Source: Cordia subcordata
Taxonomy: Eukaryota; Streptophyta; Magnoliopsida; Boraginales; Cordiaceae
DNA length: 64,000 nucleotides
Assembly (NCBI GenBank): GCA_028554755.1
Contig: JAPTOF010000003.1
Coordinates: forward strand, 27,258,001-27,322,000
Direction: 5' to 3'
Program-made: the position numbers and the translations under genes
The notes under the pieces: generated by a model
What the model was told of the DNA's origin: nothing
Databases searched by the model: none
The model's input: only the letters and a program-made list of their open reading frames with translations
Part shown: piece after piece, positions 1 to 11,050 of the stretch
Numbering within the stretch: position 1 is the first letter of the stretch
Layout: every line of letters starts with the position of its first letter

Positions 1-188
1 TTCTCCATTGTCATACGTCAAAATTGGTGAGATTGTGCCACATGATTGTCTTAAAACTTGATATATTCTAAAAATTTTAACATTGTAAATGGTACTAGTA
101 CTTTCTTATTTCTTTGTAGTTACATGAACTCAGAACATGATTATACTTACCAAATATTTTACCAAAACTTTTTTTTTTTTTCAAAAAA

Positions 189-284
189 GAGAATCAATTG
201 AATTATTTGTTTTACGTTCTTTGTTAACAAACACGAGAGAATCAATTGAATTTTTTGTTTTACGTTCTTTGTTAACAAACACGT
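189..284. repeat. 48-bp direct tandem duplication
   Basis: Two adjacent copies of a unit that begins GAGAATCAATTGAATT and runs through TTTACGTTCTTTGTTAACAA. The first copy starts at 189 and the second at 237, differing at only a few bases. It is local slippage or a recent duplication; no function is evident. Confidence 0.85.
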
Positions 285-770
285 GCAAGCAACATATTTA
301 TACATTGAGGAGCCCATATCTAGAGAGAGAGAGAGAGAGAGTAGAGGATTAAATAAGGTAAAATTAGTGGCACGTAAAGGAGATTGGCAAGAGAAGCCAA
401 TTTGTCAAGTGTTTGGGAAATAGAAGAACTTGCAATTTTTATTAGATTTCATTGATCAGAAGTAAGATTTTCATCCAATCTGTCCCTCATAAGTCATTTT
501 TTAAGAATGAAAATATTAATTAATTAATAAGCAACCCCCATCATCATCAAGACCCGCGAGACATGGGTTATTGTCCTCCTATACAGACACACATAGCGAA
601 ACCATCTCCATACTTAATTCTAATTCCTTCTTTTCTTTATACTTGCACTCCTACTAAGGATCGGATTGTTACTCACTTCGCCTATAAGATTTCGACCAAT
701 AGATACATATTTTTTGTTCTCTTTAGAATAAGCATTGAAGTGTAAAATGACAATTTTTATTTTAGTTACC

Positions 771-807
<37 letters not shown>

Positions 808-893
808 CAAAATGTTTATTACATTTTTTGACTATAGCAATGACATTGGAATAATATTTGATATTTAATTTTTTTTAAGTTAACAAAAAATTT

Positions 894-1067
894 GTTACAT
901 TTGAAATTGTAACTAATATAAATTTAAATAATATATTTGTTACATCTCAAAGTATAATAAAGTTTAAATTTCATTTGTCAATGTCTAAATTAGCTACATT
1001 TCCAAGTGTAACAAACATTAACAACACTTCTAAATGTAACAAATGTTATATACACTTTTGAGTGTAG
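894..1067. repeat. Array of short degenerate palindromes (transposon subterminal-repeat-like)
   Basis: Five imperfect iterations share the core GTTACAttt-nn-aagTGTAAC: 894-913, 939-958, 993-1012, about 1024-1039 and about 1051-1067. The spacing is irregular, about 30-50 bp. Such clusters of short palindromes are typical of the subterminal regions of plant CACTA or similar DNA transposons and derived MITEs. No terminal inverted repeat pair or transposase is visible, so this is probably a decayed terminus. Confidence 0.45.
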
Positions 1068-1370
1068 TATCAATTGTTAGTTATACCAAAAATTTTACAC
1101 TTGGGTTAATGAGTTACTTTCATTGCCCTCTTAAATATAATCAGGAGGTAAAATATGTATAACTTACTGAATTGGTACGAGCCAATCAAAGTGTTCATCT
1201 TAGCACCGATTTTAGAAATTCAAATAACTTTGGTCCAATATTTCTTTCAAACAAAATCATGTATCTCAAAAATTTCGAACGTCACAAAATGTTTCAGAAA
1301 AGGAAAAGGCAAGTGTCAGTACTCATGCATGAAATATTTGTTTGGTTGTGTACCAAATGCATATAACCTG

Positions 1371-1372
<2 letters not shown>

Positions 1373-1414
<42 letters not shown>
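1373..1414. repeat. (GA)n microsatellite
   Basis: About 21 uninterrupted GA units. It creates long spurious open frames on both strands with poly-Arg/Glu or poly-Leu/Ser composition. Confidence 0.95.
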
Positions 1415-1415
<1 letters not shown>

Positions 1416-2776
1416 AGATAACAGAGAGAAAAGAGTCGCCCGTTTGTAGCGGGGGAGCATGCAGTTGATGATTAGATGACAAATACATGTATGTATATAT
1501 AATTGATGTGGTATGGATACTAATGGAATGTGAAAGAGTTATGGGTTGATTTGAAGGCCGCCTGATGATGATGGGGTTGGGGGGGGGGGTAGAGGAGGTG
1601 GGTGGGGTTTGGTTTGGGGTGCTGTGTGAAATGGCAAGCGGTTGGGCAAAGGGAGTGGCAGCAGCAGAAAATTTTCTGACACCATCCATGAGAAAGACTT
1701 TTGTCCAACTGGGCATGAATTAATGGGCGTGGAGGGGGGCTGCGTGTGGGTTTTTTGTCACACTTTGTTAGAAACTATTATCATCCTCATCTTTTTCAGA
1801 CTAATATTAGTGTATTTATTTGTTGTATTTACACTTTTTTTTATGTATAAGCATGATCATGGGTATTGATAAGACGCTAACACACCCCCTTATATACATG
1901 CAAGATGAGAGATGATTATAAGATTTAAGCTTGAGACATTTTAATTCTGGTACAATATTGAATTATTATGTCATCTAAAACTTGAACTTATAGAGAAAAT
2001 ATTTAGTGTATTTTTTTATTTGTGAACATTATCTATAGAGGTGCTCTATAAAACAATAAGCAATTATAGAGATGGGATTATTTTAAGTGCCAGTTTCATG
2101 ATATTATTGTATGTTTAGCTTAATAAAAAAATGGGGTTGCTAAAGGTGAAGTAGGATCTAGGATATCTTTGAAAGTTCAAAGGGAATGAATTGAATTGAA
2201 GATTGTTTGAAGATTACGAAACCACATGCTTATGCTTATAGGGTTATGACCATGTATTAGGATAATTAATGAACTCTTCTGAAATGGTGCTCTCCTTAAC
2301 TACCAACTAGATACATCTAATTAGGGTAGTGAATTAATTAATAACATAGACAAAAATTTCTAAATAATTTTGATGTGATGACCTTCATCATAATATTATA
2401 TGTCAATAAGAGGATCCAAATACTTTGCTACTATAGTGACCTCTAATTTCTAGATATGAAACAAAGTAAAATTAAAGAGGTTCGGAAATTATATTTTAGT
2501 CTTAACAGCAATTTGTGAAACTTTAAAATATATGTTGCACTTGTTTCTATCCAAAACAAATTAAATCGACTCTTTTTTGTCAAAAGAATATTTCTGAAAC
2601 AATAACTTTGACATTTTTCTAATCTTCTCAAGTTATTAGTTCAAGTATGATAATAGTTTTAACATAGGAGAAATATAATTAAGAATTGCCCTAGATGCAT
2701 GACACTTTTATAACTAAGAAAAACATATTAAACATTCAGCAGTTTTGGGCATAGATACAACCTATATAGGTCGACG

Positions 2777-2778
<2 letters not shown>

Positions 2779-2821
<43 letters not shown>
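2779..2821. repeat. (TA)n microsatellite
   Basis: Roughly 20 uninterrupted TA dinucleotides. Confidence 0.95.
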
Positions 2822-2823
<2 letters not shown>

Positions 2824-3218
2824 CCTAACCTAATTCATATATATCGAGGTATATTATTTTTCTGTTAAAAAATAAAAGATTTTTGGTGTGCCTAAAAAGA
2901 ACAAAGAAAGCCTTCAACATATAGTGCAATTTATACCATGCTTATTGACCATCATGCTCCTTCATCTTTGTTAATAATATTAATATTATTTGTTCAAATC
3001 AGAATATTAATACGATTTGTTTACAATTAAAGGTGTGAACAATTTAATTAACATATCAGTTAATAAATTTTATACTCTTTATTCATTAAAAAAGCACAAT
3101 ATTTAGTGGTACACAATCCTTAAGGTATATAATATACCTTCCTAACATATGGCTATTTGCATTTCAACATATAGCTATTTGCATTTGATGGAAAAAATAC
3201 AAAGAGTCTACCCCATCA

Positions 3219-3307
3219 CAAAAACCCTCATTAATTTGGTTTTTGCCATCGAAATGTTGTAGAGGGTTTTTGGGATCAGAGTTATGACCACCCTCGAAAT
3301 CGAGGGC
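3219..3307. repeat. Pair of inverted repeats in the BBM upstream region
   Basis: CAAAAACCCTC at 3219-3229 is exactly inverted as GAGGGTTTTTG at 3262-3272. About 20 bp further on lies the short palindrome CCCTCGAAATCGAGGG. The arms share the CCCTC/GAGGG core. It could be a hairpin, a remnant of a mobile element, or binding sites. Confidence 0.5.
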
Positions 3308-3420
3308 ACCCCATTTATGACCAACACACGACAGAGACAGAGAGAGAAAGCATATAAATTAAATCTTCAACAGTAATATTTCCATTTACAAATTAAAGAG
3401 CTGATTTTCTCTTGGTTTTA

Positions 3421-3478
3421 TTTTATATATATACATATATATATATACATATATATATATATACACATATATATATAT

Positions 3479-3530
<52 letters not shown>
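3421..3530. repeat. Long (TA)n/(TACA)n microsatellite just upstream of BBM
   Basis: About 110 bp made almost wholly of TA with some ACATA interruptions, ending about 190 bp before the BBM start codon. It probably overlaps or lies next to the core promoter, so length variation here could matter for expression. That is inference only. Confidence 0.9.
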
Positions 3531-3532
<2 letters not shown>

Positions 3533-3720
3533 CTTTCATCTTCTTCTTCTTCACCTCCCTAAATACTCGTATATATATAGTTTTCTACTATCTGTGCTTT
3601 CAAGTCATGCATGCACTTATTTATACTGCTCCGTATCTTCCATAAATAATAAATACTACTAATACTTATTGGCTTTCTCTTCTCCTCAAAAAAGAAAAGA
3701 AAAGAAAAGAAAACCCTTCT

Positions 3721-5282
3721 ATGGCCTCCATGAACAACTGGTTAGGCTTCTCTCTATCACCTCAACAACTGCCATCACACGCGCAACCACAAATCTCTGC
3801 AACAGGTGATGATGATGGTTCAGGCCAATGCTTTGATCTCACTTCTGAGTCAATCCTACCTTCTCTTAATCTCCCTGCTCATTTTGGCTTCTTAGAAGCT
3901 TTCCACAGAAATAATCAAACTCAAGGTTGTTTATTTAACTTAGTTTTAACATTAACTATAAGTTTGATGTTAAACCTCACTTGGGTTTTTCAGAAAACCA
4001 TATATTGATCTTTGTTTTTCGTGTTTTTTTTTTTTCATTTTTCTTTTGGTTGATTGCAGATTGGAATATGAAGGAAGTGAATGATGAAAGTGAAACTACC
4101 TACAAAACCAATTCAGAAATGCATATGCTAATGGATACTTCAAGCAATAATAATGAAAGCCAAGATCAACCAAAGCTGGAAAACTTCTTGGGCGTTAGTG
4201 GGCAGTTCTCTTACACGAATCAAGAACAAAAACTTCACGAGGGGTGCAATAATATTGCTTCCACAGGCCAAAGAAGCAACGCTTTTGGCTTGTCAACGAT
4301 CAAGAACTGGTTAAGAAACAACCCCACTAGTTCATCAAAGCCAGAAATGAAAAACGATTCTGATGCATCAGTAAATGGTGCTCATCATAATCATCAGTCG
4401 TTGTCGCTTTCGATGAGCAGTGCAGGAGCGGTGTTGCCACTCTTCAATGGTGGCGCGAGTGGTGATAATGGAAAAGAGAGCACTCCGCTGGAAAATAAGC
4501 TGCAGAATGCGGCGTCTCCTGACACCCAAAGCGGTGGTGCAATGGAGGCAATGCCTCGCAAGTCTATTGATACTTTCGGACAAAGGACCTCCATCTATCG
4601 TGGTGTCACTAGGTACCCTTTGCTGCATTTGATATAAATATTATACATACATACATATGTATGTGTTATCTATATAATGGTTTGTTAATGGTTTTGAGGG
4701 TTTTTTTTTTTTTTTTGGGGGGGAATAAATTACAGGCACAGATGGACGGGGAGATATGAGGCGCATCTATGGGATAATAGCTGCAGAAGGGAGGGACAAA
4801 CACGCAAAGGAAGGCAAGGTGTGTGATTTTGTGTCTGCCACTATTTCATTTCTTCTTCACAGTTTGAATAAAAAATTCCTTTTTTTTTTTTCCTCTTCTG
4901 GGGATGAAATGAAAATTGTTATTTCTGGCCTAGCTAACCTAGTTTTCTTTGTCTTGATTTGAGTTGTTGTGTCTCATTTCTTGCTGGTTGTATCTTCGTG
5001 CAGTTTATTTAGGTAAGTTCATTATTCTTGGGATAACCCTATATATAGTGATACTTCAATTTCTTTTTTTACTTGATGAAAATATTGTGTTCTTTTTGTC
5101 TCCACATTTCTGCTTCTCATTGTTTATATTGTATGTTTGTAATGCTAATTTTATTTATTTAATTTTTGTATATGTCTAAGGTGGGTATGACAAGGAAGAG
5201 AAAGCAGCTCGAGCATATGATTTAGCAGCACTAAAATACTGGGGTACCTCTACCACCACAAATTTCCCTGTAGGTGTCTTCT

Positions 5283-5345
<63 letters not shown>

Positions 5346-8014
5346 TGTTGGGAACTTCGTACACTGAACTATATTTTGGCTTGAGCCTGGAAAGAAAATT
5401 TGTGATCGATCCTTTGTTTTCTGGCAGTGGGTTTTTTTTTTTTTCCCAACTTAAATGGGTCTAAGGAAAACAAATGCTATATATATTTGGTTCATGAATT
5501 GAATGCCTAATGCATTTCTTAATCTATCTAATTATATTAACCTGATTAGAAAATATAATATCAACATCAGTCAAAAACATTTGTGTTTGTCATTGCTTTC
5601 ACTTGTATCTGCATTTCATGAAGTCTTAGATTTTTACTGTGTTTTGAAAGTTCTCAGAATTTCATGAAGTCTTGGATTTCTAATGTGTTTTGAAAATTCT
5701 CAGATCAGCGAATATGAGAAAGAATTAGAAGAAATGAAACACATGACTAGGCAGGAGTTTGTTGCATCCTTAAGAAGGTATAATCATCTGATGATCCCTC
5801 ACTCTGTGTGTGTATACACACATGTATATATCAAAATGAATAATGGTTTCATTGAGAGGTGTTGATTCCAAGTTTTGTATTTATGGATGTAGAAAAAGCA
5901 GCGGCTTCTCTCGTGGTGCATCAATTTATCGAGGAGTTACTAGGTAAAAAAAAATGCCATCGACTTAGCAATGGGGTGGTTCTAAATATATCCTTTCAGT
6001 AGTTTAATACATGCATATATAGTTTTGGTTGGATTGGCAAGTTTTAATTTGAAAAGTTAATTGATTATTTTCTTAGCTAATTCATTGATTGGGTTTAGTG
6101 AGGATCTTCTTGAGACACTATAATTTTAGAATTCTGTGGTAAAATATTGTTGAAATTATTTCTTTATAATTGCATAATCAACTCACTATTATTAAATCTT
6201 TCGTTAACAAAGGTTACAAGTGACACCGGATCGAGAGGCTACACAATATGACTTAACTCTTTGTTTTTCTTGTTTGAATTAATATAACCTCCTAATGTTG
6301 AAGAGCTTTGTTTTGTTTTTTTTTTTTTCCTTAATTCACATGAAAAAAATCTGCTTATAGCCTTGTGATATTATATGTTATAAGCAAATCCTAGTGATCG
6401 CAAATTATGTCTTCATGTCTCCCTCTTGAAGTTGCTTGTTGTGCATGGCGCCATTGCATGCTTAAGTCCAGCAAGACCGAAGAAACTTCAAATGGCAATA
6501 GGAAAAGAATTCCAAATGAGGGAGAAATTAGAGAAAACTATGTTATATTAATATTATCTATCAGATTTTTATTTTCTTTTTGATGACAGAGTACTAACGA
6601 CACCAAATTCTTTTTTCTATATTTTCCAGTCATCATTTGCAATTTGTATATATATGTTAATACGTGATACGTACTAATTCTCTTGTTTAATAGAGTATTT
6701 AAATTAAAGTTTTCGTAATCTTTTTCTTTTCTTTTCGTGATTGTTGTTATAAAACAGACACCATCAACATGGAAGGTGGCAAGCGAGGATTGGAAGAGTT
6801 GCTGGGAACAAAGACCTTTACTTGGGAACTTTCAGTAAGCATAAACTAATTAACTTCTATTATATATATTAACTATATTCTGATGTAAAGCGAGCAATAC
6901 AATACTGGACGGATTTAAATATTTTATTTGGGGGGTTAAGTAGGAATTAAGTGTCTTTAATAACAAAATTAGTAAAGGCTAATTAGTTTAGTTCGTTAAC
7001 TGAAAATGTTAAAGAAATTAAACCACGAGATTTTAACAATTTTACGAGGCTAGTAAACACTGCAATCTCCACAAATCTACATAGATTAGTTATGGGTGAA
7101 TTAGTTAACTGGTTATACATAGTGCTCATGGATTTGTCAAGTCTTCTTGATTTCGTTTATCTAATTTTCCTAATTTTTCTTCCTCTTTTTTGGTAGGCAC
7201 TCAAGAAGAAGCAGCGGAGGCGTATGACATTGCAGCCATAAAATTTCGAGGACTAAATGCAGTGACGAACTTCGAAATAAGCAGATATGATGTGAAAAGC
7301 ATACTAGAGAGCAGCACTTTGCCAATTGGAGGAGCTGCTAAGCGCCTCAAGGATGCTGAACAAGCTGCTGAAATGTCTTTAGACGCGCAAAGAACCGCTG
7401 ATGCCAACTTTACCGATGCCTTCAGCGGCTACACCGTACATCACGGGTGGCCCAGCATCGCTTTCCAACAAGCTCAGCCCTTGAGCACGCACTACGCTTT
7501 TGGTCAGCCAAGGCTATGGTATAAGCAAGAACATGATGCACTGCAACTGGGAAATGCACAGAGCAGCTTCTTGCAGCAGCAACAGCCTTCTGTGTTGCAC
7601 AATCTGATGAGTTTGGATTCTTCGTCTATGGAACACAGCTCTGATTCAAGCTGCGTAAATGGGAATGGTGGTGGCTACAATGCAGCTATGTATGGAAGTA
7701 GTAATGGTGGCGGCTACATGCTGCCGATGGCTACAGTGGCTGCTCATCAAGAAGGCGGTCACAGTCACGGTCAAGATAATGGCTATGGAGATTCTGAAGT
7801 AAAACCAGCTGATTATGAAAATATGATGGGGTATTATCATTCTCATCACCCATACGTAAATGCCGCGACAGCCAAGGCTAGTGTTTATGATCATGAAAGC
7901 TCAAGTACTTGTAGCACCTGGGTGCCTACTGCTGTACCAACTCTTGCAGCAACAACAAACAATATGGCTGTTTGCCAGGGAGCTCAAACATTTACAGTTT
8001 GGGATGATACCTGA
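3721..8014 (+). CDS. BBM: BABY BOOM-type AP2/PLETHORA transcription factor
   Basis: Nuclear DNA-binding regulator of the AINTEGUMENTA-like/PLETHORA clade, which promotes embryo and meristem identity. Exons: 3721-3925, 4060-4612, 4736-4818, 5004-5012, 5181-5269, 5704-5777, 5893-5943, 6758-6834 and 7197-8014 (1959 nt, 652 aa, one frame throughout). Two AP2 domains are seen, at about residues 244-313 and 347-407. Both have the YRG element (SIYRGVTR) and are joined by the conserved [17 protein letters not shown] linker. Clade motifs outside AP2 are the N-terminal [21 protein letters not shown] (107-113), [11 protein letters not shown] (144-154) and SLSLSM (182-187). The C-terminus is FTVWDDT, close to the end I remember for Arabidopsis BBM. 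The start is the first ATG of the conserved N-terminus. The [11 protein letters not shown] motif and the C-terminal half favour BBM over PLT1/PLT2, but an orthology call needs a tree. Intron 5 has a long (CT)n tract. Confidence 0.92.
5004..5012 (+). other. BBM: 9-nt microexon of BBM (exon 4)
   Basis: The nine bases TTTATTTAG lie between an acceptor (GTGCAG) and a donor (GTAAGT). They complete the codons for V-Y-L and the first base of G in the first AP2 domain (GRQ-VYL-GGYDKE). Skipping it removes three residues without a frameshift. The frame sum only works with it included, and this microexon is a known feature of the AINTEGUMENTA-like family. Confidence 0.93.
5289..5342. repeat. (CT)n microsatellite in BBM intron 5
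   Basis: About 27 CT units starting some 20 bp after the exon 5 donor. It generates spurious Arg/Glu open frames on the opposite strand. Confidence 0.95.
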
Positions 8015-8655
8015 GAGATTCCACGCTTGCCGAGGTCGCTTTGGATCGATGTACACATAACTATTTTTTCTGTCTTTTTCTTTACTTGTTTGATCATTTC
8101 TTGTTTGAGATTGTCTAATTCATCTATGGTACTTTTGACTGGCTTAATTCTGCTGATAGATGCACGCAAATTAAGCACTAGGGATCTGACCTAATTTCAT
8201 TAGTAGCATGTGAGAACATCCACCTCTATGAATTTTGGGAACTTCAGTCTGAAGTGACCTCGGAAAGTAACATACCAGGCTCTGTAATTTTGAAGTAACC
8301 TAACCATACAGAGAATGGGAATATTTTCTTATTTTTCTTTCTTCATTCTTTTTTCTTCCCTTTTACTGAACCGGTTCACTCATTGAGTATGTACACTTCT
8401 CAGAACAAATCTAAGCAGTTCTAACCATTCTTGTACTCTGGGCCAAATTTCAGTGCATATTTTGCAAGAAAAATCATTTTTTTTTATCTATCCATGTCCT
8501 AGTTTGCAGTTACCTAGAAAATATAGGTAATTTTCTTAATATATACTTTGCTGGGCGAAAGAGAGAAATGAAAAATGATAAAAGTCTTTTTGAGGGACCT
8601 TAGAAGAAAAAATTGATATTATTGGGTGAAAGTTTATAAACACAAATGAAGAAAA
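8015..8655. other. Intergenic gap between convergent BBM and Ycf20-like genes
   Basis: The gap holds the two 3' UTRs facing each other. No conserved coding exon is seen. T-rich stretches around 8330-8360 and 8476-8485 may hold polyadenylation signals, but none stands out. Confidence 0.6.
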
Positions 8656-9963
8656 TCAACTACCTAACTTAAAAGCATCCACAAAGAGGCCTAGACAAAC
8701 ACCTGCTTTCCAGTAGTTGATCATGACCACCAGAGACTGAAACCTTCCAGTATTCATGGAAGGAGGCTTTCTATACATTAGCATGCCAATCCCTTCAATG
8801 GCAGCAACCACCACCCCGGCAACCAATACATCCCAGTCTCCGGTCTGTCCTAAAATTGTTGCCAGTGCATTTGCTGTATAAAAACCAAAGAGCAGGAGAA
8901 ATATCTTCATTGGGAAATTCTTTCTAGCAGAATTAAGCTTCTGAAATAGCTGCCTACCACCTGAACCTACAATCCTCCCCAAACGAGTGCTTCCACGGCC
9001 AGGACCTTTGTTGTTGACATTTTCTTGGCTATTGTTGCTGGGGAATCCACCTGTGTCCAAAGCAAGTGCTATTCTCAGATTGCGTTTGCTTTTCCAAGAA
9101 CTGTTTCATTAGACAAATAAAAATATTCCATGTCAAAAGGGCATTAAACATCTACCACTTTAAACAAGAACAAAATGCACTTGTATAATACATTTATGCA
9201 CCGGCTACTACACGTATAAATCACCCATATTAACATCACCTAGTCCAGTGATATCAATTTGGATATGTAAACAATTAATACTAATCTGATTATACTTGAA
9301 AGAGAACAATATGCGACATGTCAAAAGAAAGTGTTGATATGCCTGACATGAGCGTCAACCAATGGCAGGAGGATAAATGACCCATTCAAAATGAGGAATA
9401 GGTAATGCAATTGCATGCATTACAAGTTGAGTCTATGAGGTATGAGATGAAGTAATCCCATACAGCATGGAAATGATAGCTGGCTTGCTTTTACTTTCAT
9501 AAGCTATATGCCATAACAGATGTTGCCACTGCATCCCTGCTGGTAAGGACAAAAGAAATTGATGGATGATTTTGATTTGAACCCTTGGTCGTGTTTGCTT
9601 ATTATGAGTAGCACATGAAGGAACAGGTTCAAATTTTGATTAAACATATGGGCTTAAATGTTTGTTGAAGACATAATCTAGTAATCCGTATAACAGAGCG
9701 AAAGAGATACAAAGACAGAAAGATGAAGGGTCAAACAAATTCCATCAAAAATTACAATCCTGAGTATAAGGCAACAGCAAATTGCAAGTGTACCTCTTTT
9801 TCAGAAAAGACGCACGCTTCATACCAAGGGCTGAACTTTGTCCAGCTCTGTTAAGTTTGTTTGTCCACTGTAGAATGGTACGAAACCTTCTATTTTCAAA
9901 GCTTTCACTCTCCATGACCAACATATGTTGTAGCTTGATTGCATCCATTGCTCAGACCATGAA
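8656..9963 (-). CDS. Ycf20-like (DUF565) membrane protein
   Basis: Nuclear homologue of cyanobacterial/plastid Ycf20. Plant relatives are chloroplast proteins linked to non-photochemical quenching. Exons on the minus strand: 9963-9794 (start codon 9948-9946 after a short 5'UTR) and 9100-8656, giving 199 aa. Residues about 1-60 are rich in Ser, Arg and Lys and could be a plastid transit peptide. The conserved core begins with LDTGGFPSNN and continues as a hydrophobic segment (FPMKIFLLLFGFYTANALAT), a second one (WDVLVAGVVVAAIEGIGMLM) and a third near the C-terminus (AGVCLGLFVDAFKLG). These are three likely membrane spans, as in DUF565. A further 5'UTR exon probably ends at 10976, because its donor (CAG|GTAAT at 10976/10975) matches the acceptor at 9964. 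A two-codon upstream ORF lies 4 nt before the start codon. The family call is firm; I did not assign a member name. Confidence 0.85.
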
Positions 9964-10975
9964 CTGCAAAGATACATGAACTGAGGCATGTAAAACCTGT
10001 AGACATGTAAAGCAATTTTCCTTGATTTTACTTTTTGGGAAGAGGGGAACTGAAATTCTGACTTCTGAAGCATTGATGCCTCTTTAACTGCCATAATTTG
10101 CAGAATTATTTGCTCCAAAGTGCTAGAGTGGAGCCGTCGAAACATCATCTACTGATACAACACACTATTTAACACTTAACACTAACACTTTACAACAACA
10201 CCACCTAGAGTATGTTTGACCAAACTTCTAGACACCTAAAAGTGCTTTTTGTAAATTTAAAAGCTAAAACTACCATGTTTGACCCATTTTTTTTTTTTAA
10301 AAAAAGAACTTTATATAAAAGCCAAAGCTAAATAACGTGAAAACCCAAAAGTTTTTTACGACAAGGTGGTTTTATATCATGTTAGAAATTATCTTTATAT
10401 TTTTTTCATAAAAGTACTACTCCATAGTCCATAGTTTTAGCTGAAAGTTTAACCCTTAAAATACGAACCTTAACAATCAATGGCTTCTTGAATAAGTACT
10501 TTCACACAATACACTTACACAGTTAGGCGAAACAGAGCCTTGGTCTAATACTATTTAGCAATTCTTGAACTATGACACACCTCAAAACACTATCAAACAA
10601 ACATTCACCGCAGCACACCTAAACGACTAGAGCTAACTGCCAAGCACTTGTAAAACTCACTTCTCCATCAACCTGCTTCACAACGCAACACCTCTTGCCA
10701 CAACTTACACAAACATCTCCACGTCTAACTTAACTCAGAGCCAGCATTTTTGCAATCATATTTGCGAGAACCTTTGGAGTGCACCGAGCACGAACATTAC
10801 TCCTACTACTATATAATACATACATCTTCTTAAAGAACTAGAAATAAGCATTGAAGCAACCGCTATTCATTTGAATACCACAATATGCATTAAACCTAGA
10901 GTTTTAGTACAATAAAAAGAAAAAAAAGATCGCAAATTTTGTTGAAATTAGCTACGAGTAGAGTTCAAAAATTAC
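9964..10975 (-). other. Probable 5'UTR intron of the Ycf20-like gene
   Basis: No coding potential of a known family is seen. Around 10208-10260 the sequence has the look of a decayed hAT-type MITE end (GTATGTTTGACCAAAC followed by AAAAGTGCTTTTTG). Sequence near 10521-10540 (GTTAGGCGAAACAGAGCC) is a weak inverted match. Confidence 0.4.
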
Positions 10976-11050
10976 CTGAAATTTTTGGGATTAGCGGAGT
11001 AGGGAGAAGAGGAGTGAAAGGGTGAGATAAAACGACGCAGTTTTGATTCG
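10976..11050 (-). other. Probable 5'UTR exon and promoter-proximal region of the Ycf20-like gene
   Basis: On the minus strand a purine-rich leader ends in the consensus donor CAG|GTAAT at 10976/10975. Joined to the acceptor at 9964 it would make a roughly 1-kb 5'UTR intron. The upstream end at about 11050 is a guess. Confidence 0.45.

Larger units (their letters stand above)
1..3720. other. Intergenic region upstream of BBM
   Basis: No coding exon of a recognisable family is seen on either strand. The open frames here are short and many run through microsatellites. The region holds a 48-bp direct duplication (189-284), (GA)n tracts (about 321-341 and 1373-1414), (TA)n tracts (about 771-806, 2779-2821 and 3421-3530), a palindrome array (about 894-1067) and a small inverted-repeat area (3219-3307). 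The last 200 bases are pyrimidine- and A-rich and probably include the BBM 5'UTR. I cannot fix a transcription start, because TATA-like sequence is everywhere in the (TA)n tract. Confidence 0.6.

Noticed and set aside
1294..1716. 140-codon minus-strand open frame
   Set aside because: Much of it is the reverse reading of the (GA)n tract (poly Leu-Ser), with low-complexity Pro/Thr sequence around it. No splice context or family motif.
3412..3645. Plus-strand open frame rich in Tyr and Ile before BBM
   Set aside because: Translation of the (TA)n/(TACA)n microsatellite.
9819..10148. 109-codon minus-strand open frame upstream of the Ycf20-like gene
   Set aside because: It reads across the splice acceptor at 9964 and into the coding exon in another frame. 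The portion above 9964 is better explained as 5'UTR intron.
10200..10545. hAT-type MITE in the Ycf20-like 5'UTR intron
   Set aside because: The left end looks typical, but the right end is only a weak inverted match and there is no target duplication, so I did not list it as a separate element.
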